Shown here: piece by piece, positions 16,893-25,330 of the stretch
How the letters are laid out: every line of letters begins with the position of its first letter
Numbering within the stretch: position 1 is the first letter of the stretch
Assembly: GCA_019115745.1 (NCBI GenBank)
Contig: DXDA01000042.1
Location: forward strand, 1 to 52,655
Reading direction: 5' to 3'
Length of the DNA stretch: 52,655 nt
Origin: Candidatus Alistipes intestinigallinarum
GTDB lineage: Bacteria; Bacteroidota; Bacteroidia; Bacteroidales; Rikenellaceae
Translations under genes and position numbers: made by a program
Notes under the pieces: model-generated
Databases searched by the model: none
Seen by the model: the letters and a program-made list of their open reading frames with translations, nothing else
Told to the model about the DNA's origin: nothing

Positions 16893-17435
16893 ATGGGGGA
16901 TACCATAAAACTTCACGACAAGAAGTTCAAAATCATGATCCCGGCCGCTGAAATCGACCGCGCCGTCGAAGCTGTCGCTCAGCGCATCAATCGGGATTAC
17001 GCCGACAAGGAGACACCCCTGTTTCTCGGTATTCTGAACGGTTCGTTCATGTTCATGAGCGACCTGATCAAGAAAATCGAGTTCCAAAACGAACTCTCGT
17101 TCGTGAAACTCGCCTCCTATGAGGGTACCGAGTCCTCCGGTCACGTCCGCAGCCTCATCGGGCTGAACAACTCCATCGAAGGGCGGCATGTGATCATCGT
17201 CGAGGATATTGTCGATACCGGCGAGTCGATCGACCACATGATCCGGGACCTCGAAACCCGAAAACCCGCCTCCATCGAGGTTTGCACGCTCTTCTTCAAG
17301 CCTGGCTCCTATCGCAAGGAGCGCCCCATCAAGTACCGGGCCATGGAGATCGGCAACGAATTCATCGTCGGATACGGCCTCGACTACGACCAGTTGGGCC
17401 GCAGTCTGAAGGATATTTACGTCGTGACGGAATAA
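16893..17435 (+). CDS. hpt: Hypoxanthine phosphoribosyltransferase
   Basis: Converts hypoxanthine (and guanine) plus PRPP to IMP or GMP in purine salvage. The PRPP-binding motif VIIVEDIVDTGES is near residue 102, and NGSFMFMSDL near 49 and VGYGLDYD near 165 match the type I phosphoribosyltransferase fold. 180 aa is the usual length. Its stop codon TAA shares an A with the queE ATG (TAATG), so translation is probably coupled. Confidence 0.93.
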   Translation: MGDTIKLHDKKFKIMIPAAEIDRAVEAVAQRINRDYADKETPLFLGILNGSFMFMSDLIKKIEFQNELSFVKLASYEGTESSGHVRSLIGLNNSIEGRHVIIVEDIVDTGESIDHMIRDLETRKPASIEVCTLFFKPGSYRKERPIKYRAMEIGNEFIVGYGLDYDQLGRSLKDIYVVTE

Positions 17436-18070
17436 TGGCGCTCAAGATCGATCCCGCACTCTTCGACGGAGGACGCAGACTGCCGCTCGTCGAGGACTTC
17501 TATACCATTCAGGGCGAGGGCTTTCACGCCGGAAAACCCGCCTACTTTATCCGGTTGGGCGGATGTGATGTCGGATGCCGCTGGTGCGACGCCAAGTACA
17601 CGTGGAATCCGACACTCTATCCCCCGACCGACGTGCAGACCGTGATCGACCGCGCTACGGCCTGTCCCGCTCAGGCCATCGTCATCACGGGCGGGGAGCC
17701 GCTGCTCTATCCGCTGGGCGTGCTGACCGAGGAGTTGCGTGCCAAAGGACTCGAAATCTTCCTCGAAACCTCGGGTTCACATCCCTTCAGCGGCGTGTTC
17801 GACTGGGTGTGCCTCTCGCCCAAACGGCAGCAGCCACCCTTGGAGGAGGCCTTTGCTCGGGCCGACGAACTGAAGGTCATTGTCGAGTCGGAGGCCGATC
17901 TGGAGTGGGCCGAACGCAATGCCGCCCGGGTGCGGAAGCGCTGTCTGCTCTATCTCCAGCCTGAATGGAGTGTCGCCGAGCAGGTCATGCCCCTGCTGGT
18001 CGAGTATGCCAAGGCCCATCCCCGCTGGAACATCTCCATCCAGACCCACAAGTACATGCACATCCCGTAG
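17435..18070 (+). CDS. queE: 7-carboxy-7-deazaguanine synthase
   Basis: A radical SAM enzyme that contracts the ring of carboxy-tetrahydropterin to CDG in queuosine synthesis. The cluster motif is C45-x3-C49-x2-C52 (CDVGCRWCD), the short QueE-type variant with the preceding YFIRLGGC, and ITGGEPLL near 90 binds SAM. 211 aa agrees with the family. The frame is open further upstream inside hpt, but the ATG at 17435 overlapping the hpt stop is the sensible start, as FYTIQGEGFHAG then falls at residues 17-28. Other que genes are not in the window. Confidence 0.93.
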   Translation: MALKIDPALFDGGRRLPLVEDFYTIQGEGFHAGKPAYFIRLGGCDVGCRWCDAKYTWNPTLYPPTDVQTVIDRATACPAQAIVITGGEPLLYPLGVLTEELRAKGLEIFLETSGSHPFSGVFDWVCLSPKRQQPPLEEAFARADELKVIVESEADLEWAERNAARVRKRCLLYLQPEWSVAEQVMPLLVEYAKAHPRWNISIQTHKYMHIP

Positions 18071-18076
18071 CCGCAG

Positions 18077-18352
18077 ATGAAAATCCAACTCGGTCGCAGA
18101 TTCTGGATCGTCCTGACGGCGGTCATCGTCGTGTTCTCGGTATTCGTGATCGGGCGCAATGCCCTCCATGCCGTGAAGATCAAACGGCAGATCAACGCCC
18201 TGGAGCGTGAACGGAGTTTCTATGTGGAGAAGATCGCTCAGGACAGCTCCCTGTTGGAACAGTTGCGCTACGACGACTATCTCGAAGAGTATGCCCGCGA
18301 GCATTACCACATGCAGCGGCGCAACGAACACGTCTATATTCTTGAGGAGTAG
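18077..18352 (+). CDS. Septum formation initiator family protein (DivIC/FtsB-like)
   Basis: A 91-residue bitopic membrane protein: short cytoplasmic N terminus, membrane helix at about 10-27, then a coiled coil (residues 32-62, VKIKRQINALERERSFYVEK) and a C-terminal domain with YLEEYAREHYHMQR, the conserved YARExY-type sequence of the family. In other bacteria these proteins bridge FtsL and FtsQ in the divisome. It begins 6 nt after queE, so it is the last gene of the hpt-queE unit, and a strong hairpin follows the stop directly. Confidence 0.9.
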   Translation: MKIQLGRRFWIVLTAVIVVFSVFVIGRNALHAVKIKRQINALERERSFYVEKIAQDSSLLEQLRYDDYLEEYAREHYHMQRRNEHVYILEE

Positions 18353-18355
18353 TGA

Positions 18356-18385
18356 AAGAGCCTCGCCCTTCGGGACGAGGCTCTT
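18356..18385. terminator. Terminator between the DivIC-like gene and thiL
   Basis: Arms AAGAGCCTCG (18356-18365) and CGAGGCTCTT (18376-18385) pair perfectly, extended by CCC/GGG. A short TCTAAT follows on the plus strand, and the complementary run on the minus strand ends in TTTCAC. It likely serves the plus-strand gene, with a weaker effect on thiL. Confidence 0.75.
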
Positions 18386-18390
18386 CTAAT

Positions 18391-18540
18391 GAAGTGGGGC
18401 CAGAAAGAGAGAGGGGGAGGGAGAAGAGGGAGCCAGGACGAGGAAGGCAGGGAGAGGAGGACAGGGAGAGGGGAGCAGGAAGAAGGAACGGAAGAGAGGC
18501 CAGAAAGAGAGGGCCGGGCAGGAGCAGGGGGGGCCGGGAA
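18391..18540 (+). repeat. GA-rich low-complexity tract
   Basis: About 150 nt almost entirely of G and A on the plus strand, with GGCCAGAAAGAGAG present twice exactly 100 nt apart (18398-18411 and 18498-18511). It fills the gap between the convergent ends of the DivIC-like gene and thiL and contains no plausible gene. Confidence 0.8.
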
Positions 18541-18544
18541 TTGG

Positions 18545-19483
18545 TCAGTAGTGGGAGAATCCGTGCCAGTCGAGCGCTTCGGGGTGTCCGTTGCGCAGCC
18601 ACGTCAGCCCCTCGCCGCTGGTGATGCGCCCGATCGGGTAGAGCGGATGCCCGAATTGCGCTTGGAACTCCGCGGCAAGCCGTTCCGCACACTCCGATGC
18701 CGCCGTGAAGAGCAGTTTGTAATCCTCGCCGCCGCAGGCCGCCGTCCGCAGGTCTGACCCCGCGGCAACCGGAATCCGTTCCAGCTCGATCTCCGCCCCG
18801 ACGTGCGAAAGGTCGAGGATGTGTCCCAGGTCCGAGGCCAGGCCGTCCGAAAGGTCCATCATTGCGTGCACCTCCGGACGGGTGCCGAGCCAGACGCCCT
18901 CGTCGACCTGCGGCTCCGGGTTGCGGTGCACGGCCGCCAGCGGCGTGTCGGGTGTTCCCGCAAGGATCTCCTGCAGGCCCGTTCCCGAGGCGCCCAGCTC
19001 CCCGGCGACAAAAACCCTGTCCCCCGGAAGGGCGTCGCGCCGCCGTTTGAGGTGCGTGAGCGGGCAGCGACCGATGGCCGTGACGTTGATCGTGATGCCC
19101 GATTCGGAACGGGTCGTGTCCCCGCCGACGAGCGGCGTGCCGTAGCGGGCCGAAAGCGCCCGGTAGCCCTCCATGAACTCCAGCGCCCAGCCCTCGGCGG
19201 CATCCCGCGGCAGGGCCACAGACAGCAGCGTCGCTACGGGGCGTGCCCCCATTGCCGCTACGTCACTCAGATTGACGGCCAGGCTTTTGCCGCCCAGTTC
19301 CCGGGCCGTGGTGGCCCGGCGCAGAAAATGAACCCCCTCGGTCAGCAGGTCCGACGTGAAGACCAGCGCTTCACCGCCTCCGATCGGCAGGATCGCGCAG
19401 TCGTCCCCGATCCCTTCGAAGCCCCGGGCGGGAAACTCCGCGAAGAGCTTGCGGATATGTTCGATAAATCCGAATTCGGTCAT
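18545..19483 (-). CDS. thiL: Thiamine-monophosphate kinase
   Basis: Phosphorylates thiamine monophosphate to thiamine pyrophosphate, the last step of TPP synthesis. The 312-residue protein has the PurM/ThiL fold: GIGDDCAIL near residue 23, VFTSDLLTEGVHF near 42, LSDVAAMGARP near 72, VGGDTTRS near 116 and MMDLSDGLASDL near 206, where Asp residues bind Mg-ATP. The ATG at 19483 (MTEFGFIEHIRKLF) is chosen over one at 19555 because the extension is out of family and would run across the promoter at 19504-19511. No TPP riboswitch is visible upstream. Confidence 0.93.
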   Translation of the reverse strand: MTEFGFIEHIRKLFAEFPARGFEGIGDDCAILPIGGGEALVFTSDLLTEGVHFLRRATTARELGGKSLAVNLSDVAAMGARPVATLLSVALPRDAAEGWALEFMEGYRALSARYGTPLVGGDTTRSESGITINVTAIGRCPLTHLKRRRDALPGDRVFVAGELGASGTGLQEILAGTPDTPLAAVHRNPEPQVDEGVWLGTRPEVHAMMDLSDGLASDLGHILDLSHVGAEIELERIPVAAGSDLRTAACGGEDYKLLFTAASECAERLAAEFQAQFGHPLYPIGRITSGEGLTWLRNGHPEALDWHGFSHY

Positions 19484-19503
19484 GTTTTTGTTGTGTGGTC
19501 CGG

Positions 19504-19511
19504 CAAAGATA
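19504..19511 (-). promoter_or_regulatory. -7 element of thiL promoter
   Basis: Minus-strand TATCTTTG, an exact consensus match, 20 nt upstream of the thiL start. No TTG at the ideal distance. Confidence 0.6.
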
Positions 19512-19624
19512 GTAAAGATGGCGGAAGCCGCTGCCGGAGAAGCCGAAAATTCCATCCTCGAAATCCCCGGAGCCGGGTCGTCGCCTATTTTCCGTAAAGA
19601 TACCGATTTTTCGGCGAAAATAAC

Positions 19625-19632
19625 TACCTTTG
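19625..19632 (+). promoter_or_regulatory. -7 element of aroQ promoter
   Basis: TACCTTTG is an exact consensus match, 54 nt before the aroQ ATG. The region 20 nt upstream holds TTTTTCG in place of TTG. Confidence 0.65.
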
Positions 19633-19686
19633 TTCCCGGAATGTGCGGGCTGAGGCCCGCCGTTCGGAATTTAGAACTGACAACAC

Positions 19687-20112
19687 ATGAAAATTCTGAT
19701 TCTCAACGGCCCGAACCTGAACCTGCAGGGGCGGCGCGATCCCGAAATCTATGGGTCTCGCACCTTCGAAAGCTTCTTCGAGGAGTTGAAGACGCGTTTC
19801 CCCGGCGTGCAACTCGACTACTTCCAGTCGAATCACGAGGGCGTGCTCATCGATACCGTCCAGCAGGCCGATGGCCATTACGACGGCATCGTCCTCAATG
19901 CCGGAGGCTATACCCATACGTCGGTCGCCCTGCGCGATGCCGTGGCGGCCGTCTCGCTTCCCGTTGTCGAGGTCCACATCTCCTCGATCCTCGCACGGGA
20001 AGGTTTCCGTCACACCTCCCTGCTCGCGCCCGTGGCCAAGGGTTCCATCATGGGGTTCGGGCTCGACTCCTATCGCCTCGGGGTCGAGGCGCTGCTGAAC
20101 CCCATTGCATAG
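19687..20112 (+). CDS. aroQ: 3-dehydroquinate dehydratase, type II
   Basis: Third step of the shikimate pathway. The 141-residue sequence matches the dodecameric type II enzyme: NGPNLNLQGRRDPEIYGS (residues 7-24) with the catalytic Arg and Tyr, NAGGYTHTSVALRDA near 75-89, and VEVHISSI near 98 with the catalytic His. It is preceded by a good -7 element and followed 49 nt later by pyk. No other aromatic genes are nearby. Confidence 0.96.
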   Translation: MKILILNGPNLNLQGRRDPEIYGSRTFESFFEELKTRFPGVQLDYFQSNHEGVLIDTVQQADGHYDGIVLNAGGYTHTSVALRDAVAAVSLPVVEVHISSILAREGFRHTSLLAPVAKGSIMGFGLDSYRLGVEALLNPIA

Positions 20113-20161
20113 CCCTGTTGAGAAGCTGAAATTCGAAAAACACAAAAAACTGAAGATTGCC

Positions 20162-21637
20162 ATGTATCGCATGAAAAAAACAAAGATCGTCGCTACGATG
20201 TCGGATTTCCGTTGTACCGAAGAGTTCGTTCAGAAGCTCTTCGATGCCGGGATGGATGTGATTCGGGTCAACTCGGCTCACGTCTCCGAGGAGGGCGCGA
20301 CGAAGATCGTCGAGACCGTTCACCGGGTCAATCCCGCCATTCCGATCATGATCGACACCAAAGGCCCCGAGATCCGCGTGACGACCATCGCCGACGAATA
20401 CGGTAACAGCATCAACTTCCGGGCCGGGGACCGGGTGGCCGTGCGCGGCTCCGACGGTTCGGACCTCACGACCCGCAAGGTCGTCTACATGAATGTCCCG
20501 TCGATTGTCCGCGACATCCCCGTCGGCGCCCGGATGCTCATCGCTGACGGCGAACTGGAGATCCGCGTCCTCGGCAAGAACGACACGGAACTCGACTGTG
20601 AATTCGTGGTCGGTGGGGCCATGCGTTCCCGCAAGAGCGTCAATGTCCCCGGCGTCTCGATCGACCTCCCCTCCGTTACCGAAAAGGACCGCCGGTTCAT
20701 CGAGTGGGCCGTGCGCAACGATGTCGACTTCATCGCCCATTCGTTCGTCCGTTCGGCCCGCGACGTCAAGGCCGTGCAGGATATTCTCGACGCGCACGGC
20801 AGCCAGATCAAGATCATCTCCAAGATCGAGAATCAGGAGGGGCTGGACAACATCGACGAGATCATCGAGGCGTCGTACGGCATCATGGTGGCCCGCGGCG
20901 ACCTGGGCGTCGAGCTCCCCGCCGAGGCCATTCCCAATGCCCAGCGCCGCATCGTCGAGAAGTGCATCTGCGCCAAGCGTCCCGTGATCATCGCCACCCA
21001 GATGCTCTATTCGATGGTCAAGTCGCCCCGCCCGACCCGCGCCGAGGTCAGCGACGTCGCAAGCGCCATCTACGAGCGCGTCGATGCCGTGATGCTCAGC
21101 GACGAAACCGCCATGGGCGACTATCCCGTCGAGGCTGTGGAGACCATGGCCCGCGTGGCCCGTGCCATCGAGCGCGACGAGGAGCACTTCCAGCCCATGA
21201 TCGACATGAACATGGTCTCGGTGAACCACGAAATCACCGCCCAGTTGGCCCGTTCGGCCGTGCGTGCCTCGACGAACCTCCCGATCAAGTACGTCGTCCT
21301 CGATACCAAGACCGGGCGTACGGGACGTTATCTTGCCGCTTTCCGCGGCCGGAAGACCGTCATGGCCGTCTGCTATTCGCTGCACGCCCAGCGCATCCTC
21401 GCCCTGTCGTACGGCGTTGTGGCCATTCTGCGCAACCAGGAGCTTTCGGACCGCTATCACTTCCTGGTCGATGCCATGGAGTTCATCGATCAGTACCGCA
21501 AACTCGATGATGAGGACCTGCTGGCCATCGTCGGCGGAAGCTTCGGACCCGACGGCGGCGCCTCCTACGTCGAAATCGCCAACGTCCGCAACATCCGGCG
21601 CCGCAACGAGGAGATTACGGCCCGTCACAACGCTTAG
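20162..21637 (+). CDS. pyk: Pyruvate kinase
   Basis: Final ATP-forming step of glycolysis. MIDTKGPEIRV, the KIENQEG segment, VARGDLGVELP and ATQMLYSMVKSPRPTRAEVSDVAS with the Mg/K and substrate ligands are all present in order, and the C-terminal effector domain is complete. Two adjacent ATGs (20162 and 20171) could start translation; 20162 gives 491 aa. The flippase gene begins 3 nt after the stop, so the two are likely co-transcribed although unrelated in function. Confidence 0.96.
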   Translation: MYRMKKTKIVATMSDFRCTEEFVQKLFDAGMDVIRVNSAHVSEEGATKIVETVHRVNPAIPIMIDTKGPEIRVTTIADEYGNSINFRAGDRVAVRGSDGSDLTTRKVVYMNVPSIVRDIPVGARMLIADGELEIRVLGKNDTELDCEFVVGGAMRSRKSVNVPGVSIDLPSVTEKDRRFIEWAVRNDVDFIAHSFVRSARDVKAVQDILDAHGSQIKIISKIENQEGLDNIDEIIEASYGIMVARGDLGVELPAEAIPNAQRRIVEKCICAKRPVIIATQMLYSMVKSPRPTRAEVSDVASAIYERVDAVMLSDETAMGDYPVEAVETMARVARAIERDEEHFQPMIDMNMVSVNHEITAQLARSAVRASTNLPIKYVVLDTKTGRTGRYLAAFRGRKTVMAVCYSLHAQRILALSYGVVAILRNQELSDRYHFLVDAMEFIDQYRKLDDEDLLAIVGGSFGPDGGASYVEIANVRNIRRRNEEITARHNA

Positions 21638-21640
21638 CCT

Positions 21641-23089
21641 TTGGCCGGAGAACTCAAAGAGAAGGTCGCGCAGGGGGTGGCGTGGAGCATGGCCGAGAAG
21701 ATCGGCTCGATGCTCCTCACCCTCGCCGTGCGCCTTGTCATCCTGCGCCTGCTGACGCGGGACATCCTCGGCTTCATGTCGATCCCTTCGGCCGTCATTA
21801 CCGTGCTGCTCGTCATCGTCGACGGCGGATTCTCCCAGAGCCTCATCCGACACCGCAACCCCACGGCCAACGACTACAAGTCGGTCTTCGTCTTCAATAT
21901 CGGGATGGCGCTCGCGCTCTATGCTGCCGTGCTGCTCCTGGCTCCCTGGGCCGCGCGCTGGTACGACATGCCCGAAATCGCGCGAATTGCTCCCGTCTTC
22001 TTCCTGCTCCTGCCCCTGAACGCCCTCTGTGCCGTTCAGAATTCGATCTTCATCCGCCGCTTCCGCTTCGCGCTCCTCTCGAAAGTCACCTTTCTCTCGT
22101 CGCTCGTCGGCGGGCTGGCCGCGATCGGACTCGCATTGGCAGGGTGGGGGATTTGGGCCCTCGTCGCCGAACGGATCCTCGCCGCCGTAGCCAGAACCGC
22201 GATGCTGTGGTGGCTCAGCGACTGGAGACCCCGCGGCGGCTTCAACGCCCGTTCCATCCGTGAGATGGCACCGTTCAGTTGCAGCCTCATGGCCACCGAC
22301 CTGATCTCCAACTTCTACAACAAGATCCCGCAGTTCTTCCTCGGAAAACTATACGATCCGGCAACCCTCGGGTCGTTCGATCAGGCCGTGAAGATCAAGG
22401 ACATGCCCGCAACCACCGGAATGCAGTCCGTGCAGAGCGTCACCTTCCCCGCCATGGCCCGCATCCGCGACGACGCCCCGAAGTTCGCCGAAAGCTACCG
22501 CCAGGTCATGATGGTGGTCGCATACGTCATGTTCCCCCTCATGCTCGGACTCTCGGCCGTCGCCTACGACATGTTCGCCGTCCTGCTCGGCGAGGAGTGG
22601 ATGCCGACGGCGCCCTATTTCGAGGTCGTCTGTCTCTCGGGCCTCTTTTATCCCCTGGGGCTGGTTGCCTGCAATGTCCTGAAGGTCCAGTGCAAGGGTC
22701 CGCTGATCGTCCGGCTCGAAATCCTCAAGAAGATTTTGATGACCCTCGTCTTCGCCGTGACGATTCCCCACAGCGTGATGGCCGTCGTCTGGGGACTGGT
22801 CGTCATCGCCGCCGCCGAGGCCGCAATCAACTGCTGGGCCGCACGCCGGTTTACGATCCTCTCCATGCGGAGCTTCCTCAGGACCCTGCTGCCCGTCACG
22901 CTGGTCTCGGCGGTCATGTATGTCGCCGTACGCGCAACGGCCGCGGCCATTCCCGATGATCCGCTGCTGCGGCTGATGGCCGAAATTGCCGTCGGGATTC
23001 TCGTCTATCTCCTCCTCTCCTGGGGAGGCCGTCTCGAAGCATTCCGCGAAGTCGTCACCATCGTAAAAAAACAGATCGCCCGAAAATAG
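21641..23089 (+). CDS. Polysaccharide/lipid-linked oligosaccharide flippase (Wzx-like)
   Basis: An integral membrane protein of the MOP/PST superfamily with 12-14 hydrophobic segments, which moves undecaprenyl-linked sugar units across the inner membrane for lipopolysaccharide or capsule. The N-terminal pattern LKEKVAQGVAWSMAEKIG is typical of the family and only fits the TTG start at 21641, since the first ATG (21689) would cut into the first conserved helix. 482 aa is a normal length. No glycosyltransferases flank it, so the cargo is unknown. A bidirectional terminator overlaps its stop codon. Confidence 0.85.
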   Translation: MAGELKEKVAQGVAWSMAEKIGSMLLTLAVRLVILRLLTRDILGFMSIPSAVITVLLVIVDGGFSQSLIRHRNPTANDYKSVFVFNIGMALALYAAVLLLAPWAARWYDMPEIARIAPVFFLLLPLNALCAVQNSIFIRRFRFALLSKVTFLSSLVGGLAAIGLALAGWGIWALVAERILAAVARTAMLWWLSDWRPRGGFNARSIREMAPFSCSLMATDLISNFYNKIPQFFLGKLYDPATLGSFDQAVKIKDMPATTGMQSVQSVTFPAMARIRDDAPKFAESYRQVMMVVAYVMFPLMLGLSAVAYDMFAVLLGEEWMPTAPYFEVVCLSGLFYPLGLVACNVLKVQCKGPLIVRLEILKKILMTLVFAVTIPHSVMAVVWGLVVIAAAEAAINCWAARRFTILSMRSFLRTLLPVTLVSAVMYVAVRATAAAIPDDPLLRLMAEIAVGILVYLLLSWGGRLEAFREVVTIVKKQIARK

Positions 23090-23104
23090 GCGATCTGTCT
23101 TTTT
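23071..23104. terminator. Bidirectional terminator between flippase and buk
   Basis: Perfect 10-bp stem ACAGATCGCC / GGCGATCTGT (23071-23080, 23089-23098), with TCTTTTT on the plus side and a TTTTTTT run on the minus side. The flippase stop codon TAG lies in the loop. Confidence 0.9.
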
Positions 23105-23139
23105 GATGAGGGTTGTGGCAGCGCTTCCGGCGCTGTCCG

Positions 23140-24207
23140 CTATTGGTAGACCTTCGGCGTGATGATCCCTCGCAGCACCACCAAGGCATTCTGCACCAGC
23201 GATTCGAGCTCGTTTTCGCCCGCATAGACCGTTACCGGGGCGATAAACCCGCAATGGCGCCGGATATACTCCACCACCGGCTCGTTGTAGGCGATGCCGC
23301 CCGTCAGCAGGATCCCTTCCACCCGGCCTTCGAGCGCCGCAGCCATCGCTCCGATCTGTTTCGAGATGTTGTAGCACATCGCGTCCAGCACCTTCCGGTC
23401 CCGCTGGTCGCCCTGCGCGATGCGCTCCATGACCTGAATCACGGAGTTCGTACCCAGGTAGGCGACCAGTCCGCCCTTGCTCGAAACGAATTTCAGCAAC
23501 TCCTCCTTCGTATACTGGCCCGAGAAGCAAATCTTGATCAGTTCGCTCGACGGGATGCTCCCCGCACGGTCCGGAGCGAAGGGTCCGTCGCCGTCCAGGG
23601 CGTTGTTCACGTCGACGATTCGGCCCTGGCGGTGGGCTGCCACCGAAATGCCGCCCCCCATGTGCGCTACGATCAGGTTCGTCTCCTCGTAGGTGAGCCC
23701 CTTCTTTGCGCAGTGGAGGCGTGCGATCGCCTTCTGGTTCAGGGCGTGGAACACCGACTTGCGCGGGCACATCGGCATTCCCGTGATCCGTGCCCGGTCG
23801 TCCATCTCGTCCACGACCGGCGGATCGGCGATATAGGCCTTCACCTTGGCCATGTGGGCGATCTGCGCCGCAAGCAGCCCGCCCAGGTTGCAGGCGTGTT
23901 TCATCACCGCGTGGCGCAGGTCGTAACGCATCCGCGAATTCACTTCGTAGACCCCGGCCGGGATCGGCCGGATCAATCCCCCGCGCCCGATGACGGCCGA
24001 AAGATCCCGCAACGGGAAGTTCGCCTCGCGGAGCGCCGAGAGAATCAGACCCCGGCGCCAGTCCAGTTGGTCGATCACGTCGGTGAAGCGTTGCAACTCC
24101 TCCGTGGAGTGGCGCAGCGTCAAATCCAACAAAGGCCGCTCATCCTCATAGAGAGCGACCTTCGTGGATGTTGAGCCGGGATTTATCGCTAAAACTTTGT
24201 AGCTCAT
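23140..24207 (-). CDS. buk: Butyrate kinase
   Basis: Transfers phosphate from butyryl-phosphate (or branched acyl-phosphates) to ADP. The ASKHA fold is visible in LAINPGSTSTKVALY (residues 6-20), VAHMGGGISVAAH near 186 and ILLTGGIAYNEP near 300. 355 aa is the typical size, clearly shorter than acetate kinase. It is the third gene of the minus-strand set ackA-ptb-buk, 54 nt after ptb. In gut Bacteroidota this pair probably handles isobutyrate, isovalerate or butyrate made from amino acids; this substrate choice is inference. Confidence 0.94.
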   Translation of the reverse strand: MSYKVLAINPGSTSTKVALYEDERPLLDLTLRHSTEELQRFTDVIDQLDWRRGLILSALREANFPLRDLSAVIGRGGLIRPIPAGVYEVNSRMRYDLRHAVMKHACNLGGLLAAQIAHMAKVKAYIADPPVVDEMDDRARITGMPMCPRKSVFHALNQKAIARLHCAKKGLTYEETNLIVAHMGGGISVAAHRQGRIVDVNNALDGDGPFAPDRAGSIPSSELIKICFSGQYTKEELLKFVSSKGGLVAYLGTNSVIQVMERIAQGDQRDRKVLDAMCYNISKQIGAMAAALEGRVEGILLTGGIAYNEPVVEYIRRHCGFIAPVTVYAGENELESLVQNALVVLRGIITPKVYQ

Positions 24208-24261
24208 AAGGTTCTCGGTTCAGTAGCTCAGGTTGGTTGGAACGGCGTGTCGCTCCGCGGC

Positions 24262-25170
24262 CTATTGCTTCACGGCCAGGCAGGCCAGCGCGATCGAGAA
24301 GAGTTTCGTCCGGCTGCTGTCGCCGCGCGACGTCAGCACGCACGGTACCTTCGTGCCCATCACCATGGCGGCCAGCTCTCCGCCGCACAGGTGCGTCGTG
24401 CTCTTGAAGAAGACGTTCGCAGACTCCAGGTTCGGGAAGAGCAGGCAGTCCGGATCTCCGGCTACCGACGAGCCCTTCACCTTCTTGTGCTCGGCAACCT
24501 CCTTGTAGAGCGCTACGTCCAGCGACAGCGGACCGTCGACGATCACGTTGCCCAACTGGCCGCGGTCGCCCATCTTCGCAAGCAGAGCCCCCTCCGTCGA
24601 GGAGATCACGTTCGGAAGAACCTGCTCCGACGGCGCAATGCAGGCGATCTTCGGCGTCGTGATGCCCAGCAGGTTGGCGGTCTGGGCCAGGTAGCCGATC
24701 TGCTTCATCTTCTGCTTGAAGTCCGGAAGCGGAATCACCGCCACGTCCGAAATGATCAGCAGCTTGTGGTAGCACGGCATCTCCACGATCGAAACGTGGC
24801 TCAGCACGCCCTTCGGCGGGAACAGACCCGCATCCTTGTTCAGAATCCCGCGCATGTACTTGTCCGTCGAGACCAGTCCCTTCATCAGCACGTCGGCGTT
24901 CCCTGCGACCACGGCCGCAACAGCCTGCTGCACGCACTTCACGTCATTCGGCTCGTCGACGATGTTGAAGGCCTTGATGTCGAGGTTGTTCTCGGCGCAG
25001 ACCTGTTCGATCACTTTCTTGTCGCCGTAGAGCGTCGGCTCCACGAGTCCCTCCTTGTAGGCTTCGTAAACCGCTTCCAGCGTATGCGAATCCTGGCCGT
25101 AAGCTACGGCAAGACGTTTTTTACCCCGTTTTCTCGCCTCTTCGACGATCTCGGTAAGATGTTGAATCAT
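24262..25170 (-). CDS. ptb: Phosphate butyryltransferase
   Basis: Converts acyl-CoA plus phosphate to acyl-phosphate, the substrate of Buk. The 302-residue protein belongs to the short phosphotransacetylase family: VLMKGLVSTDKYMRGILNK near 98, HVSIVEMPCYHKLLIISDVAV near 130 and the C-terminal FFKSTTHLCGGELAAMVMGT. 302 aa favours Ptb over the longer, true Pta. It lies between ackA, 160 nt upstream across a G-rich tract, and buk. Confidence 0.92.
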   Translation of the reverse strand: MIQHLTEIVEEARKRGKKRLAVAYGQDSHTLEAVYEAYKEGLVEPTLYGDKKVIEQVCAENNLDIKAFNIVDEPNDVKCVQQAVAAVVAGNADVLMKGLVSTDKYMRGILNKDAGLFPPKGVLSHVSIVEMPCYHKLLIISDVAVIPLPDFKQKMKQIGYLAQTANLLGITTPKIACIAPSEQVLPNVISSTEGALLAKMGDRGQLGNVIVDGPLSLDVALYKEVAEHKKVKGSSVAGDPDCLLFPNLESANVFFKSTTHLCGGELAAMVMGTKVPCVLTSRGDSSRTKLFSIALACLAVKQ

Positions 25171-25204
25171 GGTTTTCGAATTTTTAGTGTTCGTGTTGTT
25201 TTCT

Positions 25205-25330
25205 TCTGTTTGGTTTGTGCCGGGACGGCCTTCTCACGCGGCCCCTCCCGGTTGCGGGTGGCGGGTCTCCTTACGCGGCCCTCCCCTCGGTTGCGGGGGT
25301 TGCCCCCCCCTCGGTTGCTGCCCCCCCCGG
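25205..25330 (-). repeat. G-rich imperfect tandem repeat between ackA and ptb
   Basis: On the transcribed strand the ackA-ptb spacer is a run of G blocks (up to eight G) separated by GCAACCG, present four times, partly followed by GGGGCCGCGT. The blocks could form a G-quadruplex in the mRNA between the two genes. No reading frame is evident. Confidence 0.8.

Noticed and set aside
18192..18692. Pro/Ser/Leu-rich minus-strand open frame over the GA-rich tract
   Set aside because: The peptide comes from reading the polypurine tract's complement and the ends of two genes; no conserved features.
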